Shown: positions 45,109 to 52,780 of the stretch, in pieces | Numbering within the stretch: position 1 is the first letter of the stretch | How the letters are laid out: every line of letters starts with the position of its first letter | Assembly (NCBI RefSeq): GCF_947499695.1 | Contig: NZ_CANMPQ010000001.1 | Span: forward strand, 1,364,001-1,428,000 | Source of the DNA: an uncultured Allomuricauda sp. | Lineage (GTDB): Bacteria > Bacteroidota > Bacteroidia > Flavobacteriales > Flavobacteriaceae | Length of the DNA: 64,000 nt | Direction: 5' to 3' | Made by a program: the position numbers and the translations under genes | The notes under the pieces: model-generated | Databases searched by the model: none | Told to the model about the DNA's origin: nothing | What the model saw: only the letters and a program-made list of their open reading frames with translations

Positions 45109-45408
45109 TTATTTAGCAAATCTATGTAAATGACTTTTAGCCCAACTAAACCCATATTCCATTTTCACCTCATCCCACCAGAACCCAAATAGGTATCCCT
45201 TATGGGAGAAACTAACCCTATCGCACTCCAATACACAAGCAACATATTTGGAATTGATTGAAAGACAACAACGTTCGATGAGGTCATCGTTCCATTCATG
45301 ACCAGCCTCTTTGACCGATTGCTTGACCTTGTCAAGAATCTCATCCGGGACATACTTTTTTATTTGAAGACCCTTTATGTAGGTTATCGCTGCTTTATTC
45401 TCACCCAT
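45109..45408 (-). CDS. Hypothetical protein (99 aa), coupled to the upstream gene
   Basis: This soluble protein has 'MGENKAAITYIKGLQIKKYVPDEIL' at the start and a Trp/Phe-rich C-terminus ('GYLFGFWWDEVKMEYGFSWAKSHLHRF'). Its start lies inside the end of the 85-residue gene (25-base overlap), so translation is probably coupled. Together they face an SRAP gene across a large dyad. Family unknown. Confidence 0.55.
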   Translation of the reverse strand: MGENKAAITYIKGLQIKKYVPDEILDKVKQSVKEAGHEWNDDLIERCCLSINSKYVACVLECDRVSFSHKGYLFGFWWDEVKMEYGFSWAKSHLHRFAK

Positions 45409-45641
45409 CCTGTCTCCGGTAGTTCAAATTCATCCACTTTCATTACAGTTTTCTCCCCATTCTGGTACTTGTACTTGAGTAACGTACAATCATCGTTCTG
45501 CTCAAGGTGGAACAGTCTGACCCTTTTTGGCAAGGGAAGTCTCTTCTGTTGGCATTCCTTGTTCAAACGGTGCTGTCCTATCTCCATAAGCAGCCGTTTG
45601 ATGGCAAATTTGTCCATATGTTTGAATACGGTTCTTCTCAT
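45384..45641 (-). CDS. Hypothetical basic protein (85 aa)
   Basis: This Arg/Lys-rich soluble protein ('MRRTVFKHMDKFAIKRLLMEIGQHRLNKECQQKRLPLPKRVRLF') may contact nucleic acid. It is first of a two-gene unit divergent from the SRAP gene, with the shared dyad at 45642-45677 touching its start. Family unknown. Confidence 0.6.
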   Translation of the reverse strand: MRRTVFKHMDKFAIKRLLMEIGQHRLNKECQQKRLPLPKRVRLFHLEQNDDCTLLKYKYQNGEKTVMKVDEFELPETGWVRIKQR

Positions 45642-45677
45642 ATTGGATTATTTCCATAAATATGGATTTATTCCAAT
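45642..45677. promoter_or_regulatory. 36-base nested dyad between divergent genes
   Basis: Inner arms TCCATA-AA-TATGGA (45653-45666) and outer arms ATTGGA (45642-45647) and TCCAAT (45672-45677) share one axis; 14 of 18 position pairs are complementary. It lies directly before the 85-residue gene and 56 bases before the SRAP gene, so it could regulate both, possibly as a damage-response operator. Confidence 0.5.
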
Positions 45678-45732
45678 CAAATATATTTAATTCTTTGATC
45701 GATAAATGTTAAATTGAGAGGAAAATAATTGA

Positions 45733-46488
45733 ATGTGCTACGGTACTAGGGTTGTAAGGGAGGCCGAGGAACTTGAGGCCTTTTATAACGTCACAAAACT
45801 ACTTGGAGAGGACCAGTTGGAACTTGAATTGAAATACTATCACGCCAATGGCTGGAGCCATCCCCTCATGTGGGTCATACCACAAGAGGAACCAGGGCGA
45901 ATTACTCCTGCTATGTGGGGCATAATGCCCTCAAAGAACAACGGGGCGGATTATAAAGAGTATTTCAAAAACTATAAGACCTTTGGCGGCCTTAACGCCA
46001 AATCAGAGAAACTGTTCGACCATTTTCTATACAGGTATTCATGGGAGCATAAACGATGTATAGTACCGGTAGATGGCTTCTTTGAGCCCCATAGGATAAA
46101 ACCGGAAAAAGGCAAGCCATACTCCATTCCGTTTTACTTTAAAAAGAAGAACAACGACCCCATAAACTTGGCTGGGATCTATACCACCACCAAGGATGGG
46201 TGGAACACCTTTGCAGTACTTACCAAAGATGCGACACCTATGTTCGAGGAAATCCATAATGAAAAGAAAAGACGCCCAGTGATAATTGCAGATGAGGATG
46301 TGGATTCCTGGCTCCATAATGACAACGATGAAGACGACGTACAACAGATAATCGATGATGATATGTGGGAAGGCGAACTTGAGGCATACCCCATTACCAG
46401 GGAACTTTATTCAAGGTCAGTGGATTCCAATAGGGATGAGATAATTGATAAAATAGGCTACGACGAATTAAGCATCACATGGGAATAG
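45733..46488 (+). CDS. SOS response-associated peptidase (SRAP/HMCES-YedK)
   Basis: This 251-residue protein crosslinks to abasic sites in single-stranded DNA through the N-terminal cysteine (MCYGT, Cys2 after Met removal). The other conserved residues are present: N88 in 'GGLNAKSEKL', E118 in 'VDGFFEPHR' and H175 in 'EIHNEKKRRPVII'. An acidic insert ('NDNDEDDVQQIIDDD') lies near 195. It belongs to DNA damage tolerance. The next gene overlaps by 10 bases. Confidence 0.93.
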   Translation: MCYGTRVVREAEELEAFYNVTKLLGEDQLELELKYYHANGWSHPLMWVIPQEEPGRITPAMWGIMPSKNNGADYKEYFKNYKTFGGLNAKSEKLFDHFLYRYSWEHKRCIVPVDGFFEPHRIKPEKGKPYSIPFYFKKKNNDPINLAGIYTTTKDGWNTFAVLTKDATPMFEEIHNEKKRRPVIIADEDVDSWLHNDNDEDDVQQIIDDDMWEGELEAYPITRELYSRSVDSNRDEIIDKIGYDELSITWE

Positions 46489-47141
46489 GCAGAAGGAACT
46501 TTTTGCAACTTTCAACAACCGCATTGGCGGGATTCGCGGTCAACCCTCTCCAGGCTGTTGTCACAAATAAGGACTTTTATCTTAATCAGAAGTTGGGACT
46601 CGCCTTCTATAAACCAAATGGATGGCAATTTTTAAGTATTCAGGATATGGGAGAGATCAAGAGTCAGATAAAACTGGCCGATGAATGGAAAGGACTGGAG
46701 GATATTGTATGGGAATATTCAGGCGAACCAATTTGTGTGATGACCAAATATGACCAAAACAATCCTGTCAATCTTGGAGTCTATTCACCTAGTATTACCG
46801 TATGGGCAGAGCCAAAATCAGCATACATGGAGGATGAAATATTTACCTTGGATGAATTTGCTGAAAGTTGGACCATGCAGAGGTTGGGGTATGTGTTAGA
46901 ACCTACTGTGGTTGAAAGGAGTGATACTTATAAAATATCTGGAATGGACGCGTGTCATTATCTGTGCGAATTCACTTTGGAGAACAATGATTTGCCCGAG
47001 CCATTAAAAGCAGAAGTTCAAATGATGTACGTGGAACACGACCAATTCTTTTATTGTTTCGATTTCACGGACAGCATCGAAGCAAATGAACAAGTTCCTG
47101 AACGGTTCAAGGAATTCAGAGGTCGAATATGCATCATTTAA
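46479..47141 (+). CDS. Tat-exported hypothetical protein
   Basis: This 220-residue protein has a twin-arginine signal, 'MGIGRRNFLQLSTTALAGFAVNPLQA'. The mature part is a mixed alpha/beta domain ('LGLAFYKPNGWQFLSIQDMGEIKSQI', 'VQMMYVEHDQFFYCFDFTDSI') reminiscent in layout of PsbP-like or lipoprotein folds, but no family is certain. Its start overlaps the SRAP stop by 10 bases, an odd pairing of an exported protein with a DNA-repair gene. Confidence 0.6.
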   Translation: MGIGRRNFLQLSTTALAGFAVNPLQAVVTNKDFYLNQKLGLAFYKPNGWQFLSIQDMGEIKSQIKLADEWKGLEDIVWEYSGEPICVMTKYDQNNPVNLGVYSPSITVWAEPKSAYMEDEIFTLDEFAESWTMQRLGYVLEPTVVERSDTYKISGMDACHYLCEFTLENNDLPEPLKAEVQMMYVEHDQFFYCFDFTDSIEANEQVPERFKEFRGRICII

Positions 47142-47198
47142 TCATAAAGTAAGCAATTCGCATACGCGCGAGGAGACAACAACATTAAATCAACCTCA

Positions 47199-47414
47199 AT
47201 GATAACCCCTCTAAGACTTGCCAGTAAAATTTACCATGCCCATGATTTCAAAGAAGTTATTTGGTCCAACTACCTAGAGTATAGCAATGGCATCACAATG
47301 AAGGAATACGCAATAAATGAAAAGGCAATACTTTTATTGGGAAACTATGGAGTAGAGGAGTTTCATCAATCGGTTAATCAATATTTCAAATTCCTTAATC
47401 GGTTGATAGGGTAG
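47199..47414 (+). CDS. Hypothetical protein (71 aa)
   Basis: This small soluble protein has no TM segment or recognised motif ('LASKIYHAHDFKEVIWSNYLEY'). It follows the Tat-exported protein gene by 57 bases on the same strand and precedes the cassette array. Coding is plausible from composition only. Confidence 0.45.
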   Translation: MITPLRLASKIYHAHDFKEVIWSNYLEYSNGITMKEYAINEKAILLLGNYGVEEFHQSVNQYFKFLNRLIG

Positions 47415-47523
47415 TCAAAAAAAGAATAAAAGAAAGTAGCATACATCGATAATATTACAATTTGGTTGCATAGTGATGTATTTTACATCTCTGTAAACAA
47501 GTTGTAGCAAATTAAAACAAAGA

Positions 47524-48324
47524 ATGATTCCAAGTCATTTATACCATTACACTTCATTTGAAACATTAAAACTGATTTTACAAAATCAAACTTTTAGATT
47601 TTCGCGTTTAGATGAAATGAATGACCCACTTGAAGGGTATTATGATGAGGATTCCGATTATAGAAATCTTGTTTTTTCTTCTTCTTGGACAGCAGAACAT
47701 AGAGACGAACTACCAATGTGGAAGATTTATACGGATTTGAAAGGCGTTAGAATTAAGCTCCCTATTGATTTATTTTCGACTACTAATATGGAAGTAAAAA
47801 AACTCAGTGATTCTAATTTTCAAATTACATCTAAATTAAAAAGCAAATACCAAATAGAACTAGATGTAAACCTGCCTTACGATGATGATAGTCCAATGAA
47901 GGAATCATACATTGATACAGTTTATGGGCCTACAAAGGTTGAATATCATGAAAGCTTCAGTAAATTAAAAAATGGAATAATAACAATTGATAATAAAACT
48001 AAAAACTTTCTTAATGTCAATCTCAATATTATTGGTCAACGGAAAATAGACTCGTGGTCATTTGAAAAGGAATACAGATATAGGTTGTTTTATAGTAATG
48101 CTATCAAATTAATTGCTCACAAAGATTTAATAGAAAGCAAAGCAGGTCCAAAAATTAGTACAAGATATTTGGATATAAAATTTAAGAAAGAAAGTCTTGA
48201 AAATATAGAAATATTATTTGGACCAAAAACGGACAAAAAAAATATGATAGAATTAACCGCTTTATTTAAAAAAATGGGAGTTGCATCTTTTGAAGTAACT
48301 AAAAGTAAAATTAGAATAAACTGA
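47524..48324 (+). CDS. DUF2971 protein (cassette 1)
   Basis: This 266-residue soluble protein has the DUF2971 start 'LYHYTSFETLKLILQNQTFRFSRLDEMNDPLEGYY' and a later 'WSFEKEYRYRLFYSNA' with the family's W-x-x-E-x-E-x-R pattern. Function is unknown; members are common in mobile and defence regions. The ATG lies 23 bases after the cassette's opening GTT, and the stop is 8 bases before the closing element. No own promoter is evident. Confidence 0.8.
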   Translation: MIPSHLYHYTSFETLKLILQNQTFRFSRLDEMNDPLEGYYDEDSDYRNLVFSSSWTAEHRDELPMWKIYTDLKGVRIKLPIDLFSTTNMEVKKLSDSNFQITSKLKSKYQIELDVNLPYDDDSPMKESYIDTVYGPTKVEYHESFSKLKNGIITIDNKTKNFLNVNLNIIGQRKIDSWSFEKEYRYRLFYSNAIKLIAHKDLIESKAGPKISTRYLDIKFKKESLENIEILFGPKTDKKNMIELTALFKKMGVASFEVTKSKIRIN

Positions 48325-48331
48325 AAACAAC

Positions 48332-48467
48332 TTGCTACAACAATGGCTATAAGTAATTGCTTGGTCTCGCCTACTTCTGAACATTCTCGCGGATTTTCAG
48401 TTTGGTGTGTACTTGCAAAGTTAAGTGCTAAACCACACAGCTACTAATAGCCCAGACCGTTATGTGC
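48332..48467 (+). repeat. attC-like element 1
   Basis: First arm TTGCTACAAC (48332-48341), spacer AAT, inner box GGCTATAAGTA (48345-48355). Then a long variable loop, inner box TACTAATAGCC (48442-48452; 10/11 complementary), spacer CAGACC and GTTATGTGC (48459-48467). Unequal spacers (3 and 6 bases) between outer and inner arms match attC architecture. Confidence 0.65.
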
Positions 48468-48489
48468 AAGCTGAAAATACAACCCAAAT

Positions 48490-49620
48490 TTGAAAGAAGA
48501 AGTAATATATAAACTTGACAGAATAGCGAACATATGGAATCACTTCATTTGGGAATATGATTTTTGTAAAAGAAAAATAAAGTTTACAACTGAAGTAAAC
48601 ACTAACTATTTTGGCGATATTTTAGGTTACTTCCAAGATACTTTTGACATAATATTTAACATCGGAGAATCTAATTCATACTCCAGTAGGTTTTCTAACC
48701 AAATTAGTCTCTTACAAAGCATTTACGTACAGCAAGATTTTATAGAAGAATTGTTGCTAATATTCAAATGTGGAATTGAAAAAGGAAATTTAAAAAAAGA
48801 TTCTAACTATTCAATAAACAGGGAGATTAGGAATGAGTTAGTTGGTCACCCAATAAGAAAACTCAATGGACAATTCATTTCTTCTTGCTTATTTGGTTAC
48901 AATGGGGGAAATGATAAAATCGTGTATTTGAGATATCACAAGGACAATGATTACAAGTTTGAATCAATGGAATATCCAGTACCTGAAATAATTGAAAGAC
49001 ATAAAGTATTTTTAAACACATATTTCGATAAAATTCTTAACAAATTAAAGCGAATATTATCTGATTTTGTCAAAGAAATTGAAAATTTAGAAAGCCTAAT
49101 TGACAAAAAAAGCTTTGAAGAAATTCTAAAAATTTCAGCTATTTTTTATGAATCAATTTTTAAAGATGATTTTATTTATGACCAAGAATCATTAAAAAAA
49201 ATTTATGCTAGAAAAGACGAGAATAGAAGATATCAAAATTTTATAGATAAATTTAAATACGACTTAAAAAGCAGCTTAAAAGAGAAAAAAGAATACGTTT
49301 CTGAACTTTTTGAACCAAGAAAAGAAATCAAGGAAAATAACATAGAAAAACCACTTTTCGATATTATCAAATTTGTTGATGGAAGTAAAATAGAAACTAA
49401 TGAAAAAGAAAGACCTGTTACCTACCATTATGAGCTTGGAAAAATTGCCACAAAACGAAATCCAATGGATTTTCAATTTTTTGGGGGTACGTTAAAAAGA
49501 AAATGTGCGGATAATGAGTTAGTAATACAGGAGTTAAATCACATGGAATCTAATATTTATAATGACATTGAATATTTTACTGCATTTAGATTAATTTGTA
49601 CGGAACTTAAAGAGGACTAA
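48490..49620 (+). CDS. HEPN-like candidate protein (cassette 2)
   Basis: This 376-residue soluble, Lys/Glu-rich helical protein starts from a TTG 31 bases after the cassette opening; no ATG is available nearby. 'NREIRNELVGHPIRKLNG' gives R114-N115-x4-H120, an RN-x(4)-H motif of the HEPN kind with the frequent GHP ending. The second half is charged and coiled-coil-like ('LKSSLKEKKEYVSELFEPRKEIKE'). A toxin or RNase role is inferred only from the motif. Confidence 0.55.
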   Translation: MKEEVIYKLDRIANIWNHFIWEYDFCKRKIKFTTEVNTNYFGDILGYFQDTFDIIFNIGESNSYSSRFSNQISLLQSIYVQQDFIEELLLIFKCGIEKGNLKKDSNYSINREIRNELVGHPIRKLNGQFISSCLFGYNGGNDKIVYLRYHKDNDYKFESMEYPVPEIIERHKVFLNTYFDKILNKLKRILSDFVKEIENLESLIDKKSFEEILKISAIFYESIFKDDFIYDQESLKKIYARKDENRRYQNFIDKFKYDLKSSLKEKKEYVSELFEPRKEIKENNIEKPLFDIIKFVDGSKIETNEKERPVTYHYELGKIATKRNPMDFQFFGGTLKRKCADNELVIQELNHMESNIYNDIEYFTAFRLICTELKED

Positions 49621-49627
49621 AAAGCTA

Positions 49628-49826
49628 GCACATAACAATGGCTATAATTAATACGGGTTTTAGGGTTTTACACCAAGGTCTGTATATATTTAGAATGTCC
49701 GCCAACTCTTAGGAATTTTGCTTTTTAAGGGGACAAAAAAAGAAATCAAAAGGTTTCGCTATGTGTGTGGCGGAAAGCAAACGCTGGATTGCTCCCGTAT
49801 TGTTCATTGCCCAGACCGTTGGCAGC
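49628..49826 (+). repeat. attC-like element 2
   Basis: First arm GCACATAAC (49628-49636), spacer AAT, inner box starting GGCTATAATTAATACGGG (49640-49657). Then a variable loop and inner box CCCGTATTGTTCATTGCC (49794-49811; 14/18 complementary), spacer CAGACC, GTTGGCAGC (49818-49826). The spacers are identical to element 1 although the loops differ. Confidence 0.65.
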
Positions 49827-49851
49827 AATTAACATAAATAACCATGAATGA

Positions 49852-50499
49852 ATGAAAAAAATTCAAAATCCTTTTTCACCTCAAATGGTTGAGCAAATCA
49901 AAGCTGGTTTGGAAAGATATGATTCACTTCAAAAAAAGGATGGATTCATTAAACTCGCAGAATTAGGTTGGTATATTAACGGAAGTATGACATTGGCACA
50001 TTCTGCATGGTTAATGGACATGGCCATTGAAAATGAAATTGAAAAAATCAATAGAGACCTCTTATCACATTACAAAGAAGAAATGCTTAACAGAGTTAAA
50101 TTTCTTGCAAAAAGTAAGTCAAAAAGGTATTTGATTATAAAAGAGGCCATCGAATGCCATTTATTAGGGAAATACCACGCCTCGGTGGCACTTTTTCTTT
50201 CCCAAGCAGATGGACTTAGCAATGGATTATTATTCATAACAAGGAACAACAAAAAGGACCTTAAAAAATTTGTTGCAGAAGAAAAGGGAAATAAATTTTT
50301 TGGAGATATTTTGGATGCAATCCTGAGAATTAATAAAATCGACGAGTATTTTTCCAAAGAATTGCACGGTTCAACTGAATTAAATCGACATGCGGTTTTA
50401 CATGGATATGATACCGATTTTGGAACAGAATTGAATAGCTTAAAAGCTTACTCTCTTCTACTTTTTGTTGATGATTTCTTAGAAAATCCAAAAATGTAG
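49852..50499 (+). CDS. HEPN-like candidate protein (cassette 3)
   Basis: This 215-residue helical soluble protein ends with 'TELNRHAVLHGYDTDFGTELNSLKAYSLLLFVDDFL', giving R179-x4-H184 in the pattern seen in many HEPN-like proteins (R-x4-H followed by G and a conserved NSLKA helix). The ATG is 34 bases after the cassette opening. The first arm of the closing element overlaps the stop codon (50495-50504 against 50497-50499), so coding and recombination sequence abut. Confidence 0.55.
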   Translation: MKKIQNPFSPQMVEQIKAGLERYDSLQKKDGFIKLAELGWYINGSMTLAHSAWLMDMAIENEIEKINRDLLSHYKEEMLNRVKFLAKSKSKRYLIIKEAIECHLLGKYHASVALFLSQADGLSNGLLFITRNNKKDLKKFVAEEKGNKFFGDILDAILRINKIDEYFSKELHGSTELNRHAVLHGYDTDFGTELNSLKAYSLLLFVDDFLENPKM

Positions 50500-50630
50500 C
50501 CAACAAGGGGCATATTTGATAGCGGTTTGGGTGTCTGCCTGAACCTTTTTTTATTTAAATTATATCTTATTCAGATGAATGCTAGTGGGCTGGAATCCGC
50601 TACTTCGGATACACTAAACCATTAGATGCG
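50495..50630 (+). repeat. attC-like element 3 (degenerate)
   Basis: First arm TGTAGCCAAC (50495-50504); inner ATAGCGG (50519-50525) pairs with CCGCTAC (50597-50603). The closing core reads ATTAGATGC (50621-50629) where GTT is expected, so the site may be inactive. Confidence 0.4.
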
Positions 50631-50660
50631 ATACAACATCTAGTTGATAACAATGATTTT

Positions 50661-51173
50661 ATGAAAGGGTTCTCCTATATGATTTTCATTAGCGAAATAG
50701 TTTTGCAGGTAAAAATTGCGGAACAAGCGGAAAAACGCTTGCCTATCGATCCTGGCAATTTTAATCATATAGAAGTTTGGTGCTCAATTCAGTCAATTCT
50801 TGGAGCAGCAGGAAATGTCTCAAAAATACTTTGGCCACAATTAAAAGAAAGCAAAGAACGCGGGGCACAACTAAGGGAGTTATTAGGTATAGATAAAAAC
50901 AATATAATAGCAGACCGTAAATTCAGAAATCATTTTGAACATTATGATGATAGAATTGAAAAATGGTTTGATATTCAATCAACTGGTCCTTATATAGATC
51001 TTGCCTTCAATCCTTTTAAGCCCACTCCTTGGGAAATACCAAAATTTTATCACAGAGCATACAATCAGGTTGATAGAATTTTGACGTTTCGAAACGAATC
51101 TCTTGATTTAAAGGAAGTCCTTAAAAATCTTCATGAAATAAAAATGAAGTGTAGTGCTTATACTATACTTTAA
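50661..51173 (+). CDS. HEPN-like candidate protein (cassette 4)
   Basis: This 170-residue soluble helical protein has 'DRKFRNHFEHYDDRIEKW', so R89-N90-x3-H94, an RN-x3-H motif as in HEPN ribonucleases. The segment 'WCSIQSILGAAGNVSKILWP' precedes it. Named family unknown. It lies between elements 3 and 4, with the start 40 bases after the degenerate cassette opening. Confidence 0.5.
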   Translation: MKGFSYMIFISEIVLQVKIAEQAEKRLPIDPGNFNHIEVWCSIQSILGAAGNVSKILWPQLKESKERGAQLRELLGIDKNNIIADRKFRNHFEHYDDRIEKWFDIQSTGPYIDLAFNPFKPTPWEIPKFYHRAYNQVDRILTFRNESLDLKEVLKNLHEIKMKCSAYTIL

Positions 51174-51187
51174 ACTATTAAAAAGTG

Positions 51188-51320
51188 CGGTATATAACGA
51201 CGCCTATAGCTCATAGTGGAAGAATTCCCTCTCCGAATTCATTGCAATCTGATATAATTCAGCAACGGCGGAGAAGTCCAAGGACGCCTTCCGTAAAGAG
51301 CCACATAGAATAATGTTGGC
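51188..51320 (+). repeat. attC-like element 4 (array end)
   Basis: Starts GCGGTATATAAC (51187-51198) and continues ACGACGCCTATAG like the AATGGCTATAA of elements 1 and 2. It ends at GTTGGC (51315-51320). Inner complementarity is patchy (CTAT, GCTC and GGAAG blocks). The DNA after it has no matching fifth element. Confidence 0.5.
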
Positions 51321-51521
51321 GGTAATTAGAGAAATGTACATAGATTAAAAAAATGAATCAAAATTGGAATAATAACACCTTTTGTTTCCATATAACGCGT
51401 CATCAAATTTTGTAGATACTAGAAATGCTCGCAATCAGTGTCAATCCCAGTTTTTAATATCTCGAAATAATTAGTTAACTTACATCTTCCGAAATGTTTC
51501 CCTACATTAAATCTCGATTAG
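51321..51521. other. Gap after the cassette array
   Basis: Together with element 4 this makes about 350 gene-free bases. I see no promoter consensus, repeat or open frame in the last 200. Confidence 0.35.
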
Positions 51522-52316
51522 ATGAGCGTTCAAATAAATGGATGGGAACTATACCCGCACGAAACCCGAGATGCCCTTAAGGCAGAGGTTAGAAAAAAGG
51601 CTACCGTTTTTCAAATTGCTACTGCGGTATTAACTGGAGAAATCGAGGTTGACATGAACTTCACCCCAATTCCCGATGATTGTCAAAAACTACTTTGGTT
51701 TTCGCGAATGCTGGCAAAGGCACTAAAAAAAGCCGAAGCTGAAGAGGCTGCAAAACATTTCGAACATTGGATGAGCGGTAAAGGAAATGTTGATGCCCCT
51801 CAGCTCACCGAAGAAATCATCAAAAGTACAAGTTGTTATCCAACTTTGATAAATGAATTAAGGACGCATTGTTGTGACCCAAATGGAGGTACCGCAAAAG
51901 AAGGCCAACAGTCCTGCTCTGAGTATGGGAATAATTGGCGATTGCATGTATTGCTCGGAGGTTATCTAATCCATTATAAAATGGCTGCAAAAGGGGCAGA
52001 TGAATGTTGCGAAGTAACAATAGACATTGATGACCCTTATGATTTCCATTTCGGAGAAAGTGCCACCTTCCAAGATGAAAAGAAGACTATAATCAAAAAG
52101 GCGGGCGTCGAACATGAAATCACGGTGAAATTTACATTTAGAGTTCCCGATGAGGTGCTAACGAAATTAAAAGAATGTGAAGTAGGAACCGAAAATGACC
52201 CTAAAAAACCAACCGATTTTGACAGAAAATTGACATTTAAAGAAAGAATTTGCTGCAACGAGGCACCAAATGGAAATGATGGTGAAGAGCATGGCGGGTC
52301 CGGAAAAGGCAATTGA
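51522..52316 (+). CDS. Hypothetical cysteine-rich protein
   Basis: This 264-residue protein without signal or TM has ten cysteines, including three CC pairs ('THCCDP', 'DECCEV', 'ERICCNE'), which suggests metal binding. The middle has 'YGNNWRLHVLLGGYLIHYKMAA' and the C-terminus is Gly/Glu-rich. No family recognised. A second small gene follows by 32 bases, probably in the same transcript. Confidence 0.6.
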   Translation: MSVQINGWELYPHETRDALKAEVRKKATVFQIATAVLTGEIEVDMNFTPIPDDCQKLLWFSRMLAKALKKAEAEEAAKHFEHWMSGKGNVDAPQLTEEIIKSTSCYPTLINELRTHCCDPNGGTAKEGQQSCSEYGNNWRLHVLLGGYLIHYKMAAKGADECCEVTIDIDDPYDFHFGESATFQDEKKTIIKKAGVEHEITVKFTFRVPDEVLTKLKECEVGTENDPKKPTDFDRKLTFKERICCNEAPNGNDGEEHGGSGKGN

Positions 52317-52348
52317 GCATATTTACGTAATCTAAAGACAAACTCTTT

Positions 52349-52681
52349 ATGGAAATAGAAGTTTACCAGCAAAAAAGAGAAAGTACCAACATCCTGGTTA
52401 CTTTTGATGTGGACGATCAACTATTCAACACCCTGAATATTTCAAAATCCGAACTTTCATTGGGGTTATATATTTACATTGAGGAAATCACCTCAGGTAT
52501 TGCAAGAGCTATTTATAGTGGAGATGAACCTGAATACGGAATTCAGACCCCTTATAGTTTTGGAGAGATCCTTATTAAGTGTAAAAAACTGGTAGAATCC
52601 AGAATTAAGGTAAATGAGTATGAACTACATTTGGACGGAACCAAGACTCTAATTGACACCTATAATTTTACTCCACAATAG
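52349..52681 (+). CDS. Hypothetical protein (110 aa)
   Basis: This soluble alpha/beta protein ('ILVTFDVDDQLFNTLNISKSELSLGLYIYIEEITSGIARAIYSG') has no motif that I recognise. It pairs with the preceding cysteine-rich protein gene (32-base gap), so the two may work together. Confidence 0.55.
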   Translation: MEIEVYQQKRESTNILVTFDVDDQLFNTLNISKSELSLGLYIYIEEITSGIARAIYSGDEPEYGIQTPYSFGEILIKCKKLVESRIKVNEYELHLDGTKTLIDTYNFTPQ

Positions 52682-52780
52682 CAGTTGAGAATAATTAAGA
52701 TGGTTCTGTAAAAGGTTTGTTTTAAAGAACTACTCCAGCTTAATTTATGACTCGTCAAAAAAACCTATAACGAGAATTGG

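Larger units (their letters stand above)
47501..51320 (+). mobile_element. Integron-like gene cassette array without integrase (CALIN-like)
   Basis: Four single-gene units follow one another on the + strand, each closed by an attC-like element starting at or just after the stop codon. Bases opening each unit are complementary to the first arm of its own closing element: GTTGTAGCAA (47501) with TTGCTACAAC (48332), 10/10. GTTATGTGC plus AGCT (48459) matches AGCT plus GCACATAAC (49623-49636), 13/14. GTTGGCAGCA (49818) and TGTAGCCAAC (50495) match 8/10. ATTAGATGC (50621) and GTATATAAC (51190) match 6/9. No integrase gene is in the window. Confidence 0.65.

Noticed and set aside
48332..51320. Ordinary terminators or REP-type repeats between the four genes
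   Set aside because: The arms differ between elements but match within each unit, which repeats or terminators do not predict.
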